From an uncultured Collinsella sp. (GTDB lineage: Bacteria; Actinomycetota; Coriobacteriia; Coriobacteriales; Coriobacteriaceae), in the NCBI GenBank assembly GCA_900547765.1, contig URIA01000053.1, forward strand, positions 1-15,222: a DNA stretch of 15,222 bases. Reading direction: 5' to 3'. Shown piece after piece: positions 7,467-13,507 of the stretch (position 1 is the first letter of the stretch; each line of letters begins with the position of its first letter). The notes beneath the pieces were generated by a model. It saw only the letters and a list, made by a program, of their open reading frames with translations. It did no database searches and was not told the DNA's origin. A program made the translations under genes and the position numbers.

Positions 7467-8852
7467 CTACGCCGTCAACGGCGCGGGCTCATGCGGCTCA
7501 CCGTTCAGCTCGACGATGACCTGCGTTCCCACGCCCTCCTGGGACTTCACGCGCATGCCGGAATCTTCTCCGTAAAAGAAATGGATGCGCTGAAGCACGT
7601 TGAAGAGCGCCAGGCCGCAACCTCGCTTGACGGAGCCGTCGGCGGTAATGCTCTCGGGCTCCTCTCGGCGATGTTGCTCAAACAGATGCGCGCAGACCTC
7701 TTCGCTCATACCGATGCCATCGTCCCCGACGATGATCTCCAAACCGTCATCGGTCTCGAAAGCCCTAACATGAATAGAAAGCGGCTCGGTCTCGCGCTGC
7801 GCGTGCTTGATGCAGTTTTCGAGCAACGGCTGCAAGATAAACGGCGGCACCATGCAATCGCGCACCTCAAAGTCGATATCGACCGAGACGCGCAGACGAC
7901 CGTCGCCATACCGGGCCTGCATAAGATTGATATAACGAGTACCCTGTTCCACCTCGTGCTCGAGCGTGGTGAGCGTATCGGAATCAGAAAGCGTCTGACG
8001 GTAGTAATTGGAAAAGTCGATCAGCAGCGACCTTGCCTTGTCCGGCTCGGTACGTACGAGCGACACGATGGTGCTGATGGTGTTAAACAGAAAATGAGGA
8101 TCGACCTGCGATTGCAAGGCGCGCAGCTCCACGCGGGCCGTAAGCTCGTCCTGGCGCTCGAGCTCAAAGCTCGCAAGCTGCGTGGAAATGAGGTCGGCAA
8201 AGCCCGAGGCAAGCGCCGTCTGGCGCATATCGATGCTGCTCAGACGGGGATAATACAGCTCGAGCGTGCCCACGCAATGCCCGCGCACGGTAAGCGGTGC
8301 GACAATACCGGCGCGCAGACGCGGAAAGTAGCCACCTGTCTCGGTCGAGGCATCGCGCGAGAACACGCTTTGCTCACCGCTGTTGATCACGTTGAGCGTA
8401 GTCCGCAGCACCACCGGGGTGCCCGCGGGGCATTTTGCCGAGTCCTCGCCCCAGCTTGCCAACACCTGCTTGCCGTCGGTAAAGCAGATGGCAGAGGCGA
8501 TAGTTTCGGACAGGATGATCTTAGAGGCGCCCAGGGCCGCTTCGGGCGTAAGGCCGCGCGACGTGTAGACGAATATTTTTGAAGCGATGGCGAGCGTGCG
8601 GTCGGTTGCGCTCGATGTGAGGTCGTCGGGAACGACAAAGACGTACGAGAAGAAGAAGCACAGCATGACCAAGCCGGCAATGACGACAACGGCCGGAACG
8701 GGATTGGGATTATCGGTTAGATCCCAGATGAGCAGCAGGATAAGCAGCGGAACGACAATACCGAGCAAGATGGCTTGAACCACATGCTGAGCGGTACGAA
8801 AGACCTTGGTAGAGTTGTAGCTCTTGCCCAGAATCAGCCTATTGAGATCCAC
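7467..8852 (-). CDS. LytS/YehU-type sensor histidine kinase (pair 2)
   Basis: A 461-residue membrane sensor kinase with the same plan as the kinase at 1597-2940: two membrane helices (about 24-43 and 52-74), a GAF-like region (about 80-225), then the His_kinase domain with QVDPHFLFNTIS (phosphoacceptor His253) and the ATPase domain. The N-box is LLENCIKHA (Asn346), the G1 box is GDDGIGMS (376-383; the usual DNG reads DDG) and the glycine loop is RGCGLALFN. I chose the GTG at 8852 because AAGGAG lies exactly six bases before it. The ATG at 8858 abuts that ribosome site directly, and the ATG at 8882 has no site. A start at 8921 would add residues encoded by an upstream terminator. It is followed by its regulator. 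Confidence 0.92.
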   Translation of the reverse strand: MDLNRLILGKSYNSTKVFRTAQHVVQAILLGIVVPLLILLLIWDLTDNPNPVPAVVVIAGLVMLCFFFSYVFVVPDDLTSSATDRTLAIASKIFVYTSRGLTPEAALGASKIILSETIASAICFTDGKQVLASWGEDSAKCPAGTPVVLRTTLNVINSGEQSVFSRDASTETGGYFPRLRAGIVAPLTVRGHCVGTLELYYPRLSSIDMRQTALASGFADLISTQLASFELERQDELTARVELRALQSQVDPHFLFNTISTIVSLVRTEPDKARSLLIDFSNYYRQTLSDSDTLTTLEHEVEQGTRYINLMQARYGDGRLRVSVDIDFEVRDCMVPPFILQPLLENCIKHAQRETEPLSIHVRAFETDDGLEIIVGDDGIGMSEEVCAHLFEQHRREEPESITADGSVKRGCGLALFNVLQRIHFFYGEDSGMRVKSQEGVGTQVIVELNGEPHEPAPLTA

Positions 8853-8885
8853 CGTCATCTCCTTCTTACCGACGCACCCCATAGC

Positions 8886-8912
8886 AATAAAGAGGGCCGC
8901 AAGCGACCCTCT
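8886..8912 (-). terminator. Intrinsic terminator after the amidohydrolase gene
   Basis: Perfect arms AGAGGGCCGC (8891-8900) and GCGACCCTCT (8903-8912), allowing one G-U pair, form a stem of about 9 bp with a tight loop. On the minus strand it is followed by a short T-rich tract (TTATTG). It lies about 60 nt past the amidohydrolase stop and only about 33 nt before the start of kinase 2, inside that gene's probable leader. Confidence 0.6.
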
Positions 8913-8914
8913 CC

Positions 8915-8929
8915 ATTGCATTATGCAAT
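8915..8929. promoter_or_regulatory. 15-bp perfect palindrome upstream of kinase 2
   Basis: ATTGCAT-T-ATGCAAT is a perfect inverted repeat with a one-base centre. On the minus strand it contains CATAAT, which could be a -10 element for the kinase 2 operon; no well-spaced -35 is clear (TTGATG lies 20 nt upstream). The symmetry and position suggest a repressor or activator operator, but nothing else in the window shows an obvious second copy. Confidence 0.3.
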
Positions 8930-8970
8930 CAAATACTGTGTTTTACATCAAGCCATCGATGAACGGTAGC

Positions 8971-10248
8971 TTAGGCGCTGTACTTGTTTGCCTCGCCGAA
9001 GGTGCCGCCCTCGACAATCCAGCCGTCCTTCATGATGACGTCCATGTTGTCGGTGTTGAGCACGTGGATGTCGGCGGCGACGTCACCGTTGACGACCAGC
9101 AGGTCGGCGCACTTGCCAGCCTCGATGGACCCGGTCTCGTCCTCGATGTGGCACATCTTGGCACCGTTGAGGGTGGCGCAGGTGATGGTCTCGACCGGAG
9201 TGAAGCCGATCTTGTCGACGAACTCGTACATCTCCTCGATGGAGCAGGTGCCGTACGGGGTGACGAAGGAGAAGGAGTCGGAGCCGATCGTCATGACGAC
9301 GCCGCGCTTCTTGGCCTCGCGCAGGCAGTCGTAGTTGCGCTGCAGCTCCTTCTCGACCAGGGTGCCCTCGTACTTGTCGTGCAGCTCGGGGACGTAGACG
9401 GGCGGATAGGTGGCGTACCAGGTGGGCAGGAAAGCGATCGTCGGAGTGAAGAAGGTGCCCTGCTCGGCCATGAGGTCCATGGTGCGCTCATCGATATCGA
9501 AGCCGTGAATCAACTGCTCGCAGCCAAAGCGAACGGAATCGTAGGCAGCGGCGTGGTTGTTGTAGCAGTGGCTCCACACGGGGATGCCAACCATCTTTGC
9601 CTCTTCGACCACGGCCTGAATCTCCTCGGAGCAGTAGTGCTGGTCGCGGCCGGAGTCCCAGCGCCAGATGCCGCCACCGGTAGCCCAGATCTTGATGGCA
9701 TCGGGGTTCTCGCGCAGGCGGCGACGGACGGCCTTGCGCAGATCCCAAGGACCGTCGACCTGATCGCCCCAGGGGTGCGATTCCTTGTTGAGCTCCTGGC
9801 TGCAGTGGTGGGAGTCGCCGTGGCCGGCAACGCGGCAGAAGCCAAGGCCGGTGGCCAGAACGCGCGGGCCCTTGAAGACGCCCTTGTCGATGCAGTCACG
9901 GATCTGGATACCAAAGCGGCCGATCTCGCAGACGGTGGTGAGGCCGTGGGTGAGGCAGTCGTAGGCCTGCTTGACGGCGACGGCCTGCTTCTCGAGGAGC
10001 GGCTGCATGACCCAGTCAGTGTCATCGTCGGTCAAGTTGCCCGAGAAGTGCAGGTGGGTGTCGATCAGGCCGGGAAGGACGGTCTTGCCGGCGGCGTCGA
10101 TGACCTCAACGCCCTCGGGAAGGTCCTGCATGGCGCCGGCGTACTCGATCTTGCCGTTGTCGTCGACGAGAACGAGGGAGTTCTCGACCGGCTCGGCGCC
10201 GGTACCGTCGATGAGCTTGCCGCCAACGATTGCATACTTAGTGGACAT
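8971..10248 (-). CDS. Metal-dependent amidohydrolase (imidazolonepropionase/Xaa-Pro dipeptidase-like)
   Basis: A 425-residue cytoplasmic amidohydrolase-superfamily enzyme with a complete binuclear metal site. DTHLHF supplies His65 and His67, IKIWATGGG the likely carboxylated bridging Lys186, WSHCYN His227, QLIHGFDI His248 and IGSDSF catalytic Asp324. The flanking beta-sandwich is present at both ends (about 1-58 and 370-425). The overall sequence resembles the imidazolonepropionase-like and Xaa-Pro dipeptidase groups, so a cyclic amide or N-acyl/prolyl peptide bond is a reasonable guess for the substrate; it cannot be settled here. It has a strong TAAGGAGG ribosome site, directly abutted by a 12-bp palindrome. 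It lies 131 nt downstream of an APC permease in the same direction. The pair may import and cleave the same compound. Confidence 0.9.
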   Translation of the reverse strand: MSTKYAIVGGKLIDGTGAEPVENSLVLVDDNGKIEYAGAMQDLPEGVEVIDAAGKTVLPGLIDTHLHFSGNLTDDDTDWVMQPLLEKQAVAVKQAYDCLTHGLTTVCEIGRFGIQIRDCIDKGVFKGPRVLATGLGFCRVAGHGDSHHCSQELNKESHPWGDQVDGPWDLRKAVRRRLRENPDAIKIWATGGGIWRWDSGRDQHYCSEEIQAVVEEAKMVGIPVWSHCYNNHAAAYDSVRFGCEQLIHGFDIDERTMDLMAEQGTFFTPTIAFLPTWYATYPPVYVPELHDKYEGTLVEKELQRNYDCLREAKKRGVVMTIGSDSFSFVTPYGTCSIEEMYEFVDKIGFTPVETITCATLNGAKMCHIEDETGSIEAGKCADLLVVNGDVAADIHVLNTDNMDVIMKDGWIVEGGTFGEANKYSA

Positions 10249-10258
10249 GGTTCCTCCT

Positions 10259-10359
10259 TATGGATCCATATAGTGGGCGAGGCCGTGTTGGGTTAAGGCC
10301 TCACAAAGCTACCCAAGTGGCGCCGGGTTCGGTGCGCGGAAGAGAGGGTCCCGCGCACC
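10259..10359 (-). other. Intercistronic palindrome and two stem-loops
   Basis: Between the permease stop and the amidohydrolase start are three inverted repeats: a 12-bp perfect palindrome TATGGATCCATA (10259-10270) touching the Shine-Dalgarno, a 6-bp hairpin GAGGCC/GGCCTC (10279-10284 with 10297-10302) and a GC-rich 9-bp hairpin GGTGCGCGG/CCGCGCACC (10331-10339 with 10351-10359). None is followed by a T run, so they look like RNA stability, processing or translational elements and not terminators. This would allow different levels of permease and enzyme from one transcript (inference). Confidence 0.45.
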
Positions 10360-10379
10360 TGATCCGCCCCGGCTCGGCG

Positions 10380-11831
10380 TTACTTTTTGCGGGAATTGGT
10401 GAAGGCCATGAGAGCCAGGCCGACGGCCAGCCAGCCGATCACGATGCTCCACTCCACCATGTTGAGAGAGGCAGGAGAGAACGGAATCACGAGCAGGCCG
10501 ATGATGATAGCGCAGGCAGCGATAGCGAGGCCGATGCCAAACTTGCCGCCGGGCACCTCGTAGGGACGAGGCAGGTCGGGCTCGGTGAAGCGCATGCGCA
10601 GGCAAGCGAGGGCGACCATGCCGCAGGAGAAGATGAAGGCGAGAGCCGACACGTTGGTCAGAGGGATGAGCATGTTCTTGCCCAGGAACGGACCGACGAC
10701 GGTGATGACACCCAGGACGACGCAGGCGAGCTTGGGGGCGCCGGACTTGGGGTCGACCTCGGCGAACTGCTCGGGCAGCTGGCCCTTGCGGCCCATGGCG
10801 AGCATGATGCGGCTCGTGGCGCCGTAGAAGGAGTTCATCGGGCCCATGGGTCCAAGCGTGGCGATGACGAGCATGGCCAGGTACAGGAGCATGTTGATGC
10901 CCTTGAGGCAGGCGAGCGCGGGAACCGGGCTCTTAACGAACTCATGCCAGTCGAGGATGGTGCCGAACGAGTAGATGCAGACCATGTAGAAGCCGCCGGC
11001 GGCCAGCAGGGCCAGGGAGATGATCTTGCCGAACTTGTTCCAGTTGAGGCCCTCGGCTGCTTCCTCAGCCTGCTGAGGAATGGTATCGAAGCCGGCGTAG
11101 AAGAACGGGGTCAAAACCAGGACCGACACGATGCCGGCGAACAGGCTGGTGCCCTCGGTAGCGGGCTTGCCGCCGCCAGCACCGGTGACCTGGGAGAACA
11201 CGGGCATGGCGTGTTCCGGCGAACCGGTGAACAGCGAGACACCCATGGCGAGCAGCATGCCGCAGAGCAGAGCCTTGGTCAGGAAGGCCTGGAGCTTGGC
11301 GGCCGAGCTGGCACCGCGGAAGTTGAGGAAGATGACGTAGACTGCAAAGCCGAGCGCGATTAGCGTCGGGAACAGGTAAACGTCGGCGCCCAGGATGGTG
11401 TAGAGCTTGACGGCGCGCAGCCACTCAAGACCGGGCAGGCTACCGAACATCTCGGACACGAGGGTCGAAATGGCAATGGCCTCCCACGGGCACAGGATGC
11501 CGTTGCCCAGGGCCAGGAGCCAACCGGTGATGTAGCTCAGCGTACGGCCAAAGCTACGATCGACATACTCGACGATGCCGCCCGAGATGGGGATAGCAGC
11601 CGTGAGCTCACCGAAAACAGCTCCGACGGGCACGAGGAAGATTGCACCCAAGAGGAATGCGATCATAGCGGGAACGGGACCGCCGCCCACGACCATCCAG
11701 TCGCCGACCTGCAGAACCCAACCGGTACCGATAATGGCACCGAAACCGATGGTGAAGAAGTTCCAGAGCGAAAGCGTTTTCTTCATACCGCCGTTATCCT
11801 CGACTGCAACCTCTGCGTTCTTGTCCGCCAT
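10380..11831 (-). CDS. APC-superfamily amino acid permease
   Basis: A 483-residue integral membrane transporter of the amino acid-polyamine-organocation superfamily with about 12 hydrophobic segments. The N-terminal GFGAIIGTGW (29-38) is the conserved unwound helix-1 motif that contacts the substrate amino group. FGELTAAIPISGGIVEYVDRSFG (from about 73) is typical of helix 3 and its loop. The start at 11831 has AGGAGG about six bases upstream; a start at 11870 in the same frame would add 13 basic residues and lacks support. The substrate is unknown. It heads a probable two-gene unit with the amidohydrolase. A candidate promoter, TTGCAG-18 nt-TACAAG, lies on the minus strand at 11944-11973, giving a leader of about 100 nt. 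Confidence 0.9.
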   Translation of the reverse strand: MADKNAEVAVEDNGGMKKTLSLWNFFTIGFGAIIGTGWVLQVGDWMVVGGGPVPAMIAFLLGAIFLVPVGAVFGELTAAIPISGGIVEYVDRSFGRTLSYITGWLLALGNGILCPWEAIAISTLVSEMFGSLPGLEWLRAVKLYTILGADVYLFPTLIALGFAVYVIFLNFRGASSAAKLQAFLTKALLCGMLLAMGVSLFTGSPEHAMPVFSQVTGAGGGKPATEGTSLFAGIVSVLVLTPFFYAGFDTIPQQAEEAAEGLNWNKFGKIISLALLAAGGFYMVCIYSFGTILDWHEFVKSPVPALACLKGINMLLYLAMLVIATLGPMGPMNSFYGATSRIMLAMGRKGQLPEQFAEVDPKSGAPKLACVVLGVITVVGPFLGKNMLIPLTNVSALAFIFSCGMVALACLRMRFTEPDLPRPYEVPGGKFGIGLAIAACAIIIGLLVIPFSPASLNMVEWSIVIGWLAVGLALMAFTNSRKK

Positions 11832-12186
11832 TGTTCCCCTCCTTTCCTTTTTGACGCCCCTTGACGTCACCCCTTGCGCGGTCCGTTTCGCCGCGCTCTT
11901 TTATTTCGTGGCTTTAAGATACGGCCTTGGCGCAGCAGCTCCGCTTGTAGCTCGACCGAAGGCAGAACTGCAAAACGAGCGGCGCCGTTTTTGGGACGAA
12001 CGGCGGGAGACGTCATTCGTCTTGGACGCTTTCATCTTGTCTGCTTTTGAATACCTGTTGCCGTGGCGCTTGGCGCGCGGCGCGGCAACGTTCATACCAT
12101 TTGTCAGGCTTTTGGCGCACATGCCCATGTGTCGTGCATCTTTTTATGTAGGATAGACAAGTTACACATGAGGCAAGGTGATTCGA
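11832..12186. other. Divergent, structured intergenic region
   Basis: This 355-bp gap separates the minus-strand permease from the plus-strand peptidase, and no credible coding region was seen. It contains perfect inverted repeats: CGCCGTT/AACGGCG (11983-11989 with 11999-12005), GTTGCCG/CGGCAAC (12057-12063 with 12083-12089) and the operator-like CACATG-CC-CATGTG (12118-12131). A further CACATG half-site lies just before the peptidase. A TGACGTCA palindrome and a tandem TTGACG repeat lie near the permease start. The palindrome at 12118-12131 sits where a -35 would be for a weak TATGTA or TAGGAT (-10) near 12145-12154. I see no classic riboswitch. Confidence 0.4.
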
Positions 12187-13188
12187 ATGGCATACGGATA
12201 CAATGACGGCGACCAACGGCCACAAAGCGTGCGCCTTGCCGGTCGCACCACACCAACGCCCAGAAGCACCTCCGACAACGACAACCCGCAGCGCCCCCAA
12301 GAGCAGCCCGGGGCTTCTTCGCGGCAACAAAGCCGTACCGTGCAGCAGTCAGACCGCGTGAGTACGAGCACACGCCAACGCCAGACCGACACATCGCAGC
12401 CACGTCGCTACGATCGCCGTAAGACCGACTACTACGTCAAGCGCTCCTTTTCGCGACCTCAACGCGATCGCGGCAATTCCGCCCCTCACCCTGCGTCGCA
12501 CGCCACAAGCCACGCGCTTCCGGCCCGCCGCCTACGCCTTACGCTTTGCTCCATCGCCGCCTGCCTCGTCTTTGTGTTTTTGGGATCCTGTATCTCCCAC
12601 GGATCAGCCGGTCTTGAGCCCACTGCCGAAGACAAGCTGCTTAAAGCTCCCGTCGCGCCCGGTTACTCCTTTGCGTTCTCGACCCCACGCTCGCAATGGC
12701 AGGCCGGCGCCATGCCCCACATCTACCAAATTGACCCCGCATGGTCGGAGCTGCCCTATGCCGGCGGCACTATTCGCGAAAACGCTTGCGGTCCCACTTG
12801 CCTCACCATGGTCTATATCTTTAAGACCGGCCACACCGATAAGACGCCGGTCGATATATGCGCACTGGCCGAAGCCGGCAACTACGCCCCCACCGGTGCC
12901 ACCGAGTGGTCGTTTATGACAGGCGGTGCGTGGCAGCTGGGGCTCAACGGAACACAGCTCTATAACGATCGCGAATCGATTACCCAAGCACTTCGCTCGG
13001 GTGCGCCCGTCATCGCCGCAGTGCGCCCCGGTACGTTTACCAACGTAGGCCACTACATCGTGCTCTACGGCATCGACGATGCCAATCAGATTGGCGTCTA
13101 CGACCCCAACTCGGCCAGCCGCAGCGCCCGCCGCTGGGGCGTCGTAGAGGTCCTCAACGAAGTCGAAGCCATGTGGGCCTACTACTAG
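12187..13188 (+). CDS. Membrane-anchored C39-like cysteine peptidase
   Basis: A 333-residue protein in three parts. Residues 1-112 are low-complexity and disordered, rich in Gln, Arg, Ser, Thr and Pro and strongly basic. A single membrane helix follows (about 117-133), ending in FLGSC. The rest is a peptidase_C39-like papain-fold domain: IYQIDPAW (179-186) offers the oxyanion Gln181, ACGPTC the nucleophile Cys201, VGHYIVLYG the catalytic His289 and GVYDPNS Asp306. With basic residues before the helix, the catalytic domain should face outside, leaving a long disordered cytoplasmic tail. Start: ATG at 12187 with AAGG eight bases upstream; an in-frame GTG at 12178 is a near-equal alternative. 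The substrate is unknown. Its stop codon lies inside the first copy of the downstream repeat. Confidence 0.82.
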   Translation: MAYGYNDGDQRPQSVRLAGRTTPTPRSTSDNDNPQRPQEQPGASSRQQSRTVQQSDRVSTSTRQRQTDTSQPRRYDRRKTDYYVKRSFSRPQRDRGNSAPHPASHATSHALPARRLRLTLCSIAACLVFVFLGSCISHGSAGLEPTAEDKLLKAPVAPGYSFAFSTPRSQWQAGAMPHIYQIDPAWSELPYAGGTIRENACGPTCLTMVYIFKTGHTDKTPVDICALAEAGNYAPTGATEWSFMTGGAWQLGLNGTQLYNDRESITQALRSGAPVIAAVRPGTFTNVGHYIVLYGIDDANQIGVYDPNSASRSARRWGVVEVLNEVEAMWAYY

Positions 13189-13258
13189 TCATTGGGGACA
13201 GACTTAAATGAGTGGTCATTGGGGACGTTCTTGTTTGACTAGTCATTTAAGAACGTCC
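13188..13258. repeat. REP-like repeat array, left of the IS110 element
   Basis: GTCATTGGGGAC occurs at 13188-13199 and again at 13215-13226. The second copy opens a large palindrome: GGACGTTCTT (13223-13232) pairs with AAGAACGTCC (13249-13258) around a central TGACTAGTCA (13236-13245). CTTAAATGA (13203-13211) is also inverted as TCATTTAAG (13243-13251). The right arm is interrupted by the IS110 element and resumes at 14664 as CCCAATGACTAG. Removing bases 13259-14664 would rebuild a perfect 18-bp arm, AAGAACGTCCCCAATGAC. This looks like a dispersed REP-type element; other genomic copies cannot be seen here. Confidence 0.75.
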
Positions 13259-13260
13259 AT

Positions 13261-13266
13261 TACAGT
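13261..13266 (+). promoter_or_regulatory. Left-end -10 half of a junction promoter
   Basis: TACAGT near the left end could serve as a -10 when the element circularises and the right end (TTGACA at 14644-14649) is joined in front of it. The spacing across a CA-core junction would be 15 nt, shorter than ideal. Initiation would fall near 13273, just ahead of the bridge RNA 5' hairpin. Confidence 0.4.
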
Positions 13267-13272
13267 CGAAAT

Positions 13273-13475
13273 TGTCAGCCCGGGACCGTCTCGGGCTACG
13301 ATTGAGGCGCGCCCAGAACGGGCCGCCGACCGGGCGCCCGCGCACGGCCGAACGTCCCTGCCCCCGAGAGGGCCCGTTGGGTGCTGCCGGCGCGGGACGC
13401 GCCGCCCCCGACGGCTGATAGGAAAGTGCCGGGCAGGTGCCGCGGCTGGTAATGTGAGTGCCGAGGGGGAGGCCA
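13273..13475 (+). ncRNA. Putative IS110 bridge RNA (target and donor loops decoded)
   Basis: The predicted fold begins with a 5' hairpin (13277-13297, 9 bp). The target-binding loop (13337-13396) has outer stem CCCGCGC/GCGCGGG plus CGGC/GCCG and an apical GCCC/GGGC hairpin. Its 5' side GAACGTCC (13350-13357) equals the left flank 13251-13258. Its 3' side CGTTGGGTG (13375-13383) pairs with 14662-14670 (eight Watson-Crick pairs, one G-U). The donor-binding loop (13405-13469) has outer stem CCCCC/GGGGG plus CGGC/GCCG and an apical hairpin at 13428-13446. Its 5' side ATAGGAA (13418-13424) equals the right end 14655-14661. Its 3' side GTAATG (13449-13454) pairs with 13258-13263 at the left end. 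This is the guide polarity described for IS621. Exact RNA ends are inferred. Confidence 0.82.
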
Positions 13476-13507
13476 TCCGGTCGAACGACTACCGGAAGGA
13501 TACCACC

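Noticed and set aside
7431..8582. 383-codon plus-strand open frame opposite kinase 2
   Set aside because: Antisense shadow of a well-supported histidine kinase; no recognisable domain.
8824..10296. 490-codon plus-strand open frame across the amidohydrolase
   Set aside because: It mirrors a gene with a complete catalytic motif set on the other strand and has low-complexity Val/Ala/Gly/Asp content; no ribosome site was seen.
10260..11363. 367-codon plus-strand open frame opposite the permease
   Set aside because: Low-complexity Asp/Glu/Gly/His/Ala composition typical of an antisense frame over a membrane protein gene.
11972..11992. AAAACG/CGTTTT hairpin with a T run as a terminator
   Set aside because: It lies between divergent genes where no transcript should end, and a longer competing stem (11983-12005) uses the same bases.
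11901..12128. 75-codon basic minus-strand frame in the divergent intergenic region
   Set aside because: No good ribosome site, Lys/Arg/Ser-rich composition, and it overlaps inverted repeats that look regulatory.
13185..13270. CRISPR-like direct repeats around 13188 and 13215
   Set aside because: Only two 12-bp copies with overlapping inverted repeats and no spacers; better explained as a REP-like palindrome array.
13208..13507. N-terminal extension of the transposase frame by 100 residues from an ATG at 13208
   Set aside because: It would start inside the flanking REP-like repeat and read through the bridge RNA region; the GTG at 13508 has a well-placed ribosome site and begins the family's normal N-terminus.
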